Shown in pieces: positions 27,001 through 36,200 of a stretch of DNA of 64,000 nucleotides. The stretch's first letter is position 1, and every line of letters starts with the position of its first letter. This DNA comes from Agarilytica sp033852165. GTDB lineage: Bacteria > Pseudomonadota > Gammaproteobacteria > Pseudomonadales > Cellvibrionaceae. The DNA lies in NCBI GenBank assembly GCA_033852165.1, contig JAWSUZ010000018.1, forward strand, positions 1-64,000. The letters run 5' to 3'. The notes beneath the pieces are model-generated. The model did no database searches and was not told the DNA's origin. It worked only from the letters and a program-made list of their open reading frames with translations. The position numbers and the translations under genes are program-made.

Positions 27001-27215
27001 TTTTCTCTAAAGTGAATATTGGAAACATTTACGTGAATAGAAATATGGTGGGGGCTGTGGTTGGTGTTAACCCCTTCGGTGGGCAAGGATTGTCCGGAAC
27101 CGGGCCGAAGGCAGGAGGTCCGCACTACCTTTATCGATATTCACAAGAGAAAAGTCTAACGGAAAATACGGTAGCTACCGGCGGAAACATGGATCTTCTG
27201 TCTCTTGGTCTTTAG
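24099..27215 (+). CDS. putA: Bifunctional proline dehydrogenase / P5C dehydrogenase
   Basis: A 1038-residue protein of the short PutA type. The N-terminal ribbon-helix-helix repressor domain of longer PutA proteins is absent. The proline dehydrogenase barrel shows RLVKGAYWDSEIK (about residue 343) and LHGMGHV (~422). The aldehyde dehydrogenase half shows ISPWNFPLAIF (~688), FIAETGG with the general base Glu (~790) and AGQRCSALR with the catalytic Cys (~826). It oxidises proline to glutamate in two steps with FAD and NAD. It stands alone; no proline permease (putP) is in the window. Confidence 0.93.
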   Translation: MNSLSDARSEIRRHLYADETECVEFLLNANKIEKYNRDKILIDARQLVERSRLNRHGKGTLDAFLQEFGLCNKEGVALMCLAESLLRVPDAETADKLIAEKISTGDWQKHLGHSNSIFVNVSTWALMLTGKIIHAEEFGDENHWYGGMLNRIGEPVVRNALLQAMKILGGQYVLGRTVTEAMVNGRKENTPDTRFSFDMLGEGARTKKDADKYVESYLSAIHILGQESVDKDVYCSNGISIKLSALHPRYESLKYERVMNELYPLLVKLAATAKQYNIGLNIDAEEASRLDISLTLFEMLAKEQCLGKWEGLGFVLQAYQKRSTFVAEWLIALAKDTKRKIMVRLVKGAYWDSEIKHAQESGFEDYPVYTRKVNTDLSYQICAQILLDSQDYIFPQFATHNAHTIACIKYLAKNKDYEFQRLHGMGHVLFEELNRDIEEPYPVRVYAPVGAHKDLLPYLMRRLLENGANSSFVNRFLDEATPVEELIRDVVYMAEHNKAYRHPKIPIPERIFMHSDFPRINSKGIDLNDSTISHSLLKEIQSYNENAHIEGAIINGDKMRGKEAVYSPAGNNLVGYSYNASQADIDKSFCVAKEAQESWDSLGGDLRAEILEKIASVIEEREAELLYLIIYEAGRTIGDAISELREAIDFCRYYALLARKHFSQPIQLPGPTGENNELSLHGRGVFVCISPWNFPLAIFTGQIVAALAAGNCVIAKPAEQTPLIASKTIELMHRSGVPKEVLHLIIGGGAMGASLVKDKSVSGVAFTGSTETAKNIQRALADSDGAIIPFIAETGGINAMIVDSTALLEQVVDDVISSAFLSAGQRCSALRVLYIQSDIWDELILMLVGACEELNVSQPWKLETDIGPVIDNAAREALQAHIERMRKEAKILYQHPINKLPIEGTYIGPHIFEVNSLLTLKKEVFGPILHVVKYDASNLEEVLDDINICKYGLTLGVHTRLTGRSRYIFSKVNIGNIYVNRNMVGAVVGVNPFGGQGLSGTGPKAGGPHYLYRYSQEKSLTENTVATGGNMDLLSLGL

Positions 27216-27229
27216 GCGAATGTTTAAAT

Positions 27230-27364
27230 GATAGCCAGGTTGAAAAATATTTGGGGCATGCTTTATTGGAACTAACAGATCAATATATTACTGAGTACAG
27301 ATATCTCGGTTATAGAAAGAAAATCGGAATTGCATTCGTATTAAGGAAAACAATTAGTCAATAG
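27230..27364 (+). pseudogene. Probable C-terminal remnant of a tyrosine recombinase (integrase)
   Basis: An open stretch of about 44 codons ending in TAG reads VEKYLGHALLELTDQYITEY, which fits the LGH-x(n)-T-x-x-Y box of tyrosine recombinases, where the His and catalytic Tyr lie at this spacing. No start or upstream domain is present, so it is a remnant. It lies directly after putA and at the edge of a long AT-rich gap leading to the biosynthetic cluster. The identification rests on a short motif. Confidence 0.4.
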
Positions 27365-27449
27365 TATCTATTTTCAGAAAAATATTATCGATATATGCAG
27401 TAGAATTTGACTGCTAAAACAGCATAATTAACCGTTTCTGGTGGTTCAT

Positions 27450-27546
27450 GTGCCAAAGCTTGAAAGTTGGCGCGTCAAAAGCCTTTTTTCTTGGTTGGAA
27501 GTTTTTATGCCGTGTTGACTTGAAAAATAAAATGCTAGAGACTGCC
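27450..27546. repeat. Diverged repeat, copy 1
   Basis: About 97 bp sharing GTGCCA, TTGAAAGTT, the CGTGTTGAC core and AAAATGC..GAGACT with 28483-28580, in the same order and orientation. Confidence 0.5.
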
Positions 27547-28482
27547 TCCCGATTCCTTTGGAATGGCTCCATAATGGAGGCACTGGGCGTAGATCCATCC
27601 TGAAAATATAGGAATTTCTTATTGAGAGATTAGTAGTAAAGCTTGGCAGATAAGTCAGCAATATAGAATTTTGTTTTTGTTATGATTTTTAAATTAACTA
27701 TTATTTGCCAGTAGTAGTTTTGGAATGTTTGACTTTCTTCGTTTAGGGGCAATGGATCTTAGGTTCTTATCACTTCTGCTATTTATATTAGTCCTATAAA
27801 TAAACCAACTTAATGTAACTAAGATAAGTATTCTCTTGTGTTGTCTGGGAGGGGGTTTTTTCGCCTAAAAATTGATGGGTAAGTCGAAAATATATTGGGA
27901 TTAGGTGAGCTGGAGTCATCCAGTTTTAATTCTTTGTCGTATGCATAGAGAAACTTTACGTGTGATCGGTTGGTTTTACGAGATTACGCTTTTCCTGAAT
28001 GTAGGTGTTTTTAATTGAGTTCCGATCTGCGCGGATATATTTATGTGTATAGGAGATGATATGTCAGATCTGCTCAGTGAATATGTTGGTAGGCCTGAGT
28101 GATTAACTATTGCTTTCGGAATCTGGAGGTGTGGTGGTAATTTTTGTAACTCAACATCTCGAATTATTTTAGGTGTGAATTTTTTCGATTAGTGTTTTTA
28201 CGATTTAAACTATAGCAAGAAATATTTTCTTGTCGTAAGGTTTAGGTGTCTATTGTTTTATCCTGAACTTTAAAATTTTGTATATATTTTGTGTATATCT
28301 TGTGTGTTTGTCTCAGGCGTACATGTTGGATGTATATATTGGGCGTATATAAAAGTTAAAACTATAAATATTAATTTAGTAAATTTCGAAATTTATTATG
28401 TTTACTTGTAAAAAAGAAAATCGATATAGGCGATATTATTTGTCAGGTAAATCGACATTGTTTCTGTTTTTTGGCTAGTTTG

Positions 28483-28580
28483 GTGCCAGGTTTGAAAGTT
28501 CACCGATAGGTACTGCGTTTCTACGAGAGTGAATGTTCTGTCGTGTGTTGACATGAAATTTAAAATGCCGGAGACTTCGC
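28483..28580. repeat. Diverged repeat, copy 2
   Basis: Second copy of the 27450-27546 element. The two have diverged a good deal, so the duplication is old. The origin is unknown. Confidence 0.5.
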
Positions 28581-29328
28581 CATATTCATTGGTGATATTT
28601 TCTTCGCAAAGGGCTGGGTTAATGGTTGGACGGTGCCTTAATGTAATGGTGTGTAATTGAAAATATTTCGTTAAAAGTTTTAAATAGACGACAAAAGCCA
28701 CCGTGGTTTGGTTTTTTCGGCAGTAGCCATTTATATGTATGTGAAAACATTTTTTAAATGAAACGTGGCCCCTAATTAATCCGCAATTATTTGTTTAATG
28801 TGCGGCGTAAAAAGTCACAGTGCTTGTTGGGTTTTATCGGTATTTCTCGATTGTGTGGTTGTTCTTGTTGTTCGTTGTGTTTTAGTTTGGGTTGTATCTG
28901 ATGTTGGAATTGCTTCCGTAAGCTGACTCTCTGTGGGTTTACGCCGTTTTAATGTTTAGTCATGACTTGCATGCTTCCATTTTATTGGTGGGTAAACTCA
29001 CGCCAAATATTTTCTGGCGTGTATAGCGTTTGTCGTTACGGAATATTTTAATTGCAAAAACAATCACTGTTTTATTTTTCTCGGAATTTTTGTCTTGTTG
29101 GATGTGTGATCTGGATTGGGTTTTTAAGGCTGGGCAATGCTTTTTGTTTTTAATGTTTGTTTGTGTTGTCCAGTTTAATGTGTAAATTATTTTGGTGAAT
29201 ATTTACATTTATCTAAAAGTGTATCTTTTGTAATGTTGTTTTTTATTTTTCTGATGGTTTGTGTTTTTGTCGGAATTTTTGAAGTGGCGTTTCGGTAGGT
29301 TAAAGGGTTGAAGGGTTAAGGGGGGTAA

Positions 29329-30678
29329 GTGGATATTTCAAAACATTTTATGACGGTTAGTTATTTGGGGCGTATTCTGTCCGTATTAGTGTTGTTTTTT
29401 GTAAATGGTAAAGATGTTGTCGCGTATGAGTCATCTTTTGATTTAACTACTTGGTATGCGAATGCATACAATACCTCTGAAAGTTATTTGTCGAAATCTG
29501 ATGTGGGGTTAAGGTCTGACATTGAGGTTTCCTTTTCAGATGGAACGGATGTGTTTTTTTCGGCTCAAATTGTGGGTGACCTAGGGGGGCGTTTAGAGGT
29601 TGGTGATCCTAGCCCATTTGGCGATCGAAAAAATATTTCAGGTTCCAATAATGTTTTAGCGGAGTTGCGAGAGCTATATTTTCGGACTGACGTATTTGAT
29701 AATTTACTTACCGTGGGTAAGCAGCAAATAGCTTGGGGGCAGGCTGATGGTGTTTCGGTTTTAGATATTGTTAATCCTTTGCGATACCGGGAGTTCGTGT
29801 TGGATGATCTGGAATTTTCTAGAATTCCACTTTGGTCTTTGAATTATGAAATTCAATTTGACTCATTTGATCTACAGTTGATTTGGATTGTTGACCAAAC
29901 CTACTCTGAGATCCCGAACTCAAAAAGTGAATTCTCTATAACTTCCCCAAGATATAGGCCTAGCTATAGAGAGCCTTCTCCCGCTCGCTACAATGTTCTT
30001 CCGGTAGATAAACCAGATAGGACGATAGCAGACTCAGATTTTGGATTTGAATTTTCTCGATTAATGGGCGATTGGGATGTGTCTCTTAATTACTTAAATC
30101 ATATTTCTGATGCTCCGGTAATTACTCGTAATATTAATTACAGCGATGAAATCCCTCTAATAACGATTAGTGAAGGATATGAGAGAACGGAAATGTTCGG
30201 TTCCAACGCGAATACAAGTTTCGGGGATTTCGTATTTAGATCCGAATGGGCATATTCAACGGATAGGTTTGTGATTGATTACGATGTTCTTGACGAAGAT
30301 GGGGTATTTACAACAGAGGAAGTGAATTATGTTTTAGGTTTGGACTTTTTCGGTTTTGACGCTGCTATGTTAAGTGTTCAGTTATATCAAAGTCGGTTGC
30401 TTGATTACAAAGATACCTTGTCGAGAGAAAGGAATAATACGATCTATACATTTTTGTACCGAGCAACGTTTCTCAATGAGACCGTGAGCACTGAGGTGCA
30501 ATGGCTTCACAATGAAAACGATAGAGATGGGCTCGTTAGGGTGAGCGGGGATTATCGAGTTACCGATATTTATACTGTTTCTATAGGCGTAGACGCTTTT
30601 TATGGCGATCCAATAGGGGTGTTGGGCCAGTATGAGAATAATGATCGAGTACATTTTAAATTTATGGCTAGATTTTAA
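29329..30678 (+). CDS. DUF1302-like outer-membrane protein
   Basis: GTG start at 29329 behind AAGGGGGG. A 449-residue protein with an N-terminal hydrophobic signal (to about residue 33, ending near VVAYES). The rest alternates short beta strands rich in aromatic ends, with KQQIAWGQADGVSVLDIVNP near residue 140, the hallmark of DUF1302-type proteins. The last residue is Phe, as expected for a beta-barrel. DUF1302 proteins often sit with RND/MMPL transporters and LolA-like or DUF1329 proteins. Here they open the cluster whose MMPL exporter and LolA-like gene lie 19 kb downstream, so a role in product export or surface delivery is inferred. Confidence 0.75.
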   Translation: MDISKHFMTVSYLGRILSVLVLFFVNGKDVVAYESSFDLTTWYANAYNTSESYLSKSDVGLRSDIEVSFSDGTDVFFSAQIVGDLGGRLEVGDPSPFGDRKNISGSNNVLAELRELYFRTDVFDNLLTVGKQQIAWGQADGVSVLDIVNPLRYREFVLDDLEFSRIPLWSLNYEIQFDSFDLQLIWIVDQTYSEIPNSKSEFSITSPRYRPSYREPSPARYNVLPVDKPDRTIADSDFGFEFSRLMGDWDVSLNYLNHISDAPVITRNINYSDEIPLITISEGYERTEMFGSNANTSFGDFVFRSEWAYSTDRFVIDYDVLDEDGVFTTEEVNYVLGLDFFGFDAAMLSVQLYQSRLLDYKDTLSRERNNTIYTFLYRATFLNETVSTEVQWLHNENDRDGLVRVSGDYRVTDIYTVSIGVDAFYGDPIGVLGQYENNDRVHFKFMARF

Positions 30679-30764
30679 ATTAATTCGAAACTATCAATGG
30701 TTTAAGTGACGGCAGTGACAATCCATTTTTTGCAATTTAAAAAATAACGAACTTAAGGAATCGC

Positions 30765-32450
30765 ATGAAAACCATAACTGATTACCTGGAAACGCTGTCT
30801 TTGACTAGTCCAAAAGTAGATTGGTATTTTCCTGATACAGAAACGAATGTTAATGTCGCGCAGCTTAAAGATCGGGTTGATCAATATGCTTCTCGGTTTG
30901 AATCGCTAGGTTTAGGTAGTCAAAGTGTCGTGGGGTTTGCGTTGGTCAACGGTGTAGAGTTGGTGGCTTGTCTATATGCTTGTTGGTTGCGGAATATTAT
31001 TGCGGTTCCCTTACGTGCTAAATCGGGTAAGTATCATGCTTACGGCGAGTTTCTTAAGGGCTGTCATCGTTCTTGCGAATTTGATCTGTTGATCGTCAGT
31101 GAATCCATATCTCTAGAGAATATTACTGAGTGGAAGGGGCAGGTCGGCGTTGATATTAAAAGGATCGATTCGATTAACGCTATCGACGGGATAGTTTCTC
31201 CAACACGAATTGTATCAAAAGCATCAGATATAGCCATCATCCAATTCTCATCTGGCAGCACCGGTTTTCCAAAAGGCGTTATCGTTACCCATGAAATGGT
31301 TGTCAACCAATTGGCTCATATTGATATGTCTCATGGGCGAAATACCTCAGCTATTAAAAAGGGCTCCGTCGCATCTTGGGCGCCGATAAACCATGATATG
31401 GGCTTGTTTAATGGTGTTTTATATCCCGTCTATGCTGGGCGTAATCATCTATTGGCAACGCCAGAATTTTATATGCGTAACCCCTCACGTTGGTTTAAAT
31501 TACTTTCTGATCGAAAGGTTGAAATTACTTTCACAACTAATTCGGCTATAGCCACAGCATCACGTTCGATAAAGCGTCTGTATAAACAAGACGACGTCGA
31601 CTTATCCTGCTTGCATATTTATATTTCAGCCGAAAAAATTAGCGCTGTTGTTCTTCGCAAGGCGAGAGAACGGATGGCGCCACTGGGTTTGTCGGAAAAT
31701 GCAATTCATGCTGCCTATGGGATGGCGGAAAATAGCCTAGCGGCCGCCGTCAGCATGCGCGGCGGACTGAAAATACATCGTTTTTCTATTTCCGATTTGG
31801 GAGAGGTGAGTTTTACCGATGAAAATACGCCAGACTCGATTGAGCTGGTGTCATCGGGTTATCCCAATGCTCGTCACACCATTACCATTCGAGATGACAA
31901 TGATGAAGCCTTGCCAGAAATGCGTATTGGCGAAGTCAATATAGAGAGCGACTGCCTAACACCTGGGTATATCAATCAACCGGATATTACCGAAGAAAAG
32001 TTACGTGATGGTCGATTTAGAACCGGAGATCTTGGTTTCAGTTATCGCGGCGAGCTATTTTTCTATGGGCGAAAAGATGACCTTATCGTTTTTAATGGTC
32101 GAAATATTGTACCCGAAGACGTTGAAGAGACAGTGGAAGGTCTCGATTTTGTACGTGCCTCGTCCAGCGCCATCTTGGCCTGGGAAAACGTAAAGACGGG
32201 ACTGATGGGCTTGCATTTGGTGGTTGAGGGGAGTGCCTTTGATTCGCCAGAAGACATCAGTGAAAAGCATCGTGTAATCAGTCAAGAAGTTGCCAAAACT
32301 CATGATCTTGTTATCAATAAAATTTATACCAGCGCAAAAGGGTCGATTGAAAAAACGTCCAGTGGTAAGAAACGGCGAAAAACTGTCAAGAGTCGTTTGC
32401 TTTCTGGAAGTTTAGAAATATATGACAGCGAAGAGAGCATAAGCGCATAA
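30765..32450 (+). CDS. Fatty acyl-AMP ligase (FAAL)
   Basis: A 561-residue ANL-superfamily adenylating enzyme starting behind AAGGA. Motifs: SSGSTGFPKG (about residue 165), WAPINHDMGL (~206, the FAAL/FACL-type version), YGMAENS (~318), FRTGDLGF (~420), and the C-terminal lysine motif KTSSGKKRR (~535). The HDMGL form and overall length favour a fatty acyl-AMP ligase that passes acyl-AMP to a carrier protein rather than to CoA. The next gene encodes such a carrier protein, so it should supply the PKS starter. The chain length of the acid cannot be read. Confidence 0.85.
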   Translation: MKTITDYLETLSLTSPKVDWYFPDTETNVNVAQLKDRVDQYASRFESLGLGSQSVVGFALVNGVELVACLYACWLRNIIAVPLRAKSGKYHAYGEFLKGCHRSCEFDLLIVSESISLENITEWKGQVGVDIKRIDSINAIDGIVSPTRIVSKASDIAIIQFSSGSTGFPKGVIVTHEMVVNQLAHIDMSHGRNTSAIKKGSVASWAPINHDMGLFNGVLYPVYAGRNHLLATPEFYMRNPSRWFKLLSDRKVEITFTTNSAIATASRSIKRLYKQDDVDLSCLHIYISAEKISAVVLRKARERMAPLGLSENAIHAAYGMAENSLAAAVSMRGGLKIHRFSISDLGEVSFTDENTPDSIELVSSGYPNARHTITIRDDNDEALPEMRIGEVNIESDCLTPGYINQPDITEEKLRDGRFRTGDLGFSYRGELFFYGRKDDLIVFNGRNIVPEDVEETVEGLDFVRASSSAILAWENVKTGLMGLHLVVEGSAFDSPEDISEKHRVISQEVAKTHDLVINKIYTSAKGSIEKTSSGKKRRKTVKSRLLSGSLEIYDSEESISA

Positions 32451-32524
32451 CGCTAATATATTCAGTTGTTCTTGTTTTCTAATAAATTGTTGTATAAAAA
32501 TATCAATTGTAGTTGAAGGCTAAT

Positions 32525-33223
32525 ATGGAGTCGAAGGATATGTCGTCAAGAGATTCGCAGTTAATGCAGTATGCCAATAAAAGTACCGATGTTAGCAGGA
32601 CAGAAACCTCGTCTCTAGACGCAATGCTTGCTTGTAAAGCGATAATCAAAACTGAAAACAAAAATGAAATCACGGGTGTAAACGATAAACAAGAGCATCG
32701 TGATTCAGAAATCGGAGCGGGCGACATCGTGGATGTAAGTGGAGCGACTACAGCAAAAGAACGTGATGGCGTTAAATCCGTAACAGAAATTTCCACCGTT
32801 GAAAGTGAATTGGAAAAAATAAAATCCTATTTGATGAAATGGTTGGAAGATCATGACTATTTTGAAGACGAAGATGTTAATGCTGGAACGGCATTTGCGG
32901 AAATGGGTTTGAGCTCAATTGATTCAGTTACCCTGTCAGAAGATGTGCGTATATCACTGGGTGTTGAATTGGATGCTACAGTTGCATGGCAGTATCCGAA
33001 TATCGGAAGATTGTCGAAGCATATTTCTGAGTTAAAACAAAAACATACCAGTAGCCTGACTAACGAAAACAAGCCAATAAAACCGGATAATTCGAACATA
33101 AAAAAACAGCGATCTTCTGTTTGTACTGCTATGGAAGACTTGAGCCTGCACGAAGTAGCGAAATCATTAAAGGAACTTATTTTTGGTCCTCATAAACAAA
33201 AAGACAGTGTTGGGGGCAAGTGA
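32525..33223 (+). CDS. Stand-alone acyl carrier protein with N-terminal extension
   Basis: Start at ATG 32525, behind GAAGG. About 232 residues. The carrier domain covers ~110-182, with the phosphopantetheine Ser in EMGLSSIDS (about residue 138). The first ~100 residues are Ser/Thr/acid-rich and unrecognised. After the domain a linker and a helical tail (EVAKSLKELIFG) may dock to the PKS. Its stop overlaps the PKS start (TGATG), showing tight coupling. It probably accepts the acyl group from the FAAL and hands it to the first ketosynthase. Confidence 0.82.
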   Translation: MESKDMSSRDSQLMQYANKSTDVSRTETSSLDAMLACKAIIKTENKNEITGVNDKQEHRDSEIGAGDIVDVSGATTAKERDGVKSVTEISTVESELEKIKSYLMKWLEDHDYFEDEDVNAGTAFAEMGLSSIDSVTLSEDVRISLGVELDATVAWQYPNIGRLSKHISELKQKHTSSLTNENKPIKPDNSNIKKQRSSVCTAMEDLSLHEVAKSLKELIFGPHKQKDSVGGK

Positions 33224-36200
33224 TGAACGCTAACGAAGGGACAAGTAACAATGCAGTGGATCAGGCAGATAACACCACTAATATAGACATTAAAGAATTG
33301 CTTCTGGCTTCTCACACAGAAATAACCAGCTTGCGAAAACAAGTAGATGAATTTTCTCAGAAGCAACACAGTCCTATCGCGATAGTGGGTATTGGTTGCC
33401 GCTTTCCTGGTGGATGTGACAACCCTGATTCATACTGGCAGTACATTGCTGAGGGCAACTGTGCCATAACAGAAATGATAGATGAGCGTTGGGATGCGAG
33501 TTTACTCTATAACGCAGATGCTGATGAGCCGGGGAAAATATATTCCAAGCATCTTGGTTTAATTGATGACGTCGAAAAATTTGATGCGGGGATATTCAAT
33601 CTTCCAACAGCTGAAGTCGAACTTATGGACCCGCAGCAGCGTATTCTTCTCATGGTTTGTCATGAAGCCATTGTTAACGCCGGCATTGATCCAGAGGACT
33701 TGAAAGGTAGTAAAACTGGTGTATTTGTTGGTGTCAGTACAAATGATTATGCACGATTAACCTTGAATAAAGATGTGCACTCTGAAATTGGTGGTTACGC
33801 TTGCCTGGGAAGTGCGGCGAGTGTTGCGGCGGGGCGCGTATCGTATTTGATGGACTTCCACGGTCCAGCGCTGACTCTGGATACTTCATGTTCCTCTTCA
33901 TTACTATCCGTTCACACAGCCTGTGAAAATATCCGACGTGGCGAATGTGATGTGGCATTGGCCGGTGGGATCAACTTGATCCTTACACCTGAAAACAGTA
34001 TTGGTTTGTCACGGATGCAAGCGCTATCCCGCACAGGCCTTTGTAAAACCTTTGATGCCGATGCTGATGGTTATGTGCGTGGGGAGGGTTGTGGTGTAGT
34101 CGTATTAAAAAGTCTAGCGCAAGCGGAAAAGGATGGTGATGATATTTATGCTGTCATTCAAGGCTCTGCCGTTAATCATGATGGTGCGAGTAACGGCTTA
34201 ACAGCACCAAATGGCAATATGCAAGAAGATGTCGTTGCCCAAGCGTTGGCCAATGCTGGTGTTGATGCTAAAAATATTCATTATGTTGAAGCGCACGGTA
34301 CCGGTACAAATTTGGGTGACCCTATTGAGGTGAATGCGCTCGCACGTTCATTGAGGTCGGACACGCCTGAAAAACCGCTATTAATTGGCTCGGTTAAAAC
34401 CAATATCGGGCATCTAGAAGCGGCGGCGGGTGTAGCTGCTCTGATCAAAATGGCACTTTCGATGAAGGCCAAATGTATTCCGCCCCACCTGCATTTTGAA
34501 ACGCCTAACCCTTATATATCATGGGATAAATATAATCTTCAGGTCCCGGTAAAAACGCAAGAGTGGCCGAGCGATAGAAAAGAGACTTTCGGTTCTGTGA
34601 GCGCATTTGGTCTGAGTGGTACCAATGTTCATATGGTGACTTCCTTTTATCAACCGGACGCGCAACTTTCAAATGTTAAAGCGTCTTTTAGCGATAAAAC
34701 TGAATTTTCTGGCAGTAGTGAGTTACTCACCATCTCAGCCAAAACGCGAGCGGCCTTAAATGCGACGGCGATACGCTGGCAAGCCTATTTAAAAACGAGT
34801 AACGAGAACTTCAATACCATTTGTAAGAATAGCCAGGTTTTTCGTGGCGGAGAGAGTGGAGAGGGTGGTGAGAAAGGTAAGGCAAGCTATCGTTTAGCGC
34901 TAAAAGCGGAAAATCGTGACCAATTATTAGCATCGCTAGTAGATTTTCAACGCGATAACGAAAATCGAAATACCTGGTTTTCCGAAGAGGCCCATGAGTC
35001 GAAACTCAATCAACCTATTGCGATGCTTTTTTCGGGGCAGGGTTCTCAGTATGCCAGTATGGGCCAGTCATTATATTCATACAGTCGAGTATTTCGGCGA
35101 ACACTTGACAAATGTCATGGTTTATACCAGACCATAACCGGCAATTCGCTAAAAGAAATTATATCTGACACCTCGGCTTCAAGAATTAATAATACGCAAT
35201 ACACCCAGCCAGCTATCTTTTGTCTTCAAGTTGCATTGTTAGAGTTTTGGCGGGAAAAAGGCATTCAACCTTCGTGTGTCATTGGTCATAGTATTGGTGA
35301 ATATGCTGCAGCGGTAGCAGCGAAAGTTATGTCATTAAATGACGCTTTAAATTTGGTCATTAAACGTGGGCAACTGATGGTCGAGCACTGCGAGCCCGGC
35401 AGTATGCTGGCCGTACGATCTGATCGCAAGAATGTTGAAGCTCTGTTGCAAGGCTATAATGAAGAAATTAAAGTCTCGATAGCCGCAGTTAATTCAGAAA
35501 AAAATATTGTGATTTCTGGTGATGCAGAAATAATCAGTAAGATTAAAGAAACACTAGACGAGAAAAAGATAAAAAGCACCTTACTTCGTGTCTCTCACGC
35601 ATTTCATTCGCCTCTTATGCAGCCTATGCTGAACGCTTTTCGTGCAGAAGTTGATAAGGTGGTATTACACGCACCCAGTATTCCATTTTATTCCACGGTT
35701 ACAGGCACGTTAATCGATTCTGAGTTGTGCGAATCCGAGTATTGGGTCAATCAGATTTCAGCGACAGTCGATTTTCATGCGGCCATAAACGCACTTTATA
35801 GTGACGATATTGCAGCATTTATTGAAATTGGCAGTGGTACAACGCTCACAGGTTTATCGGCGCTGACTCTGGACCTCGATGATAGTAATAGTTTTTACTG
35901 CTTACGTGAAAAAGAAAATGATATCGATTCAATCAATCAAGCAATGGCTGGGTTGTTTGTGAGCGGCGTTCTCGATTCTAAAAACATTACCGAATCAGAG
36001 CTTCAGAAAAGATTGACTATTCCTGCTCCTGCTCCAGACTTAAAGCCGTATTGGTGTGAATATCGACCCAATTATGCAGACGAGTCGTCTTCGACAGGTG
36101 ATGACGCCAATGAGGTAGAAATACTCTCTGCTAATCTCATTAAGTCTTGGGAAAAAATAGCAAACCTATCAGACATTGAAGAGAATTCTGCGACAGAAAA

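Larger units (their letters stand above)
27365..29328. other. AT-rich, gene-poor stretch of about 2 kb
   Basis: Minus-strand frames at 27446-27661 and 28402-28701 lie over a diverged repeat pair and lack protein-like features, so neither is called. The region is rich in T and GT words and should contain the promoter of the biosynthetic cluster. No regulator gene lies here. Confidence 0.6.

Noticed and set aside
28402..28701. 99-residue minus-strand frame
   Set aside because: It overlaps one copy of a diverged repeat; the other copy has stops in the matching frame, so a conserved protein is unlikely.
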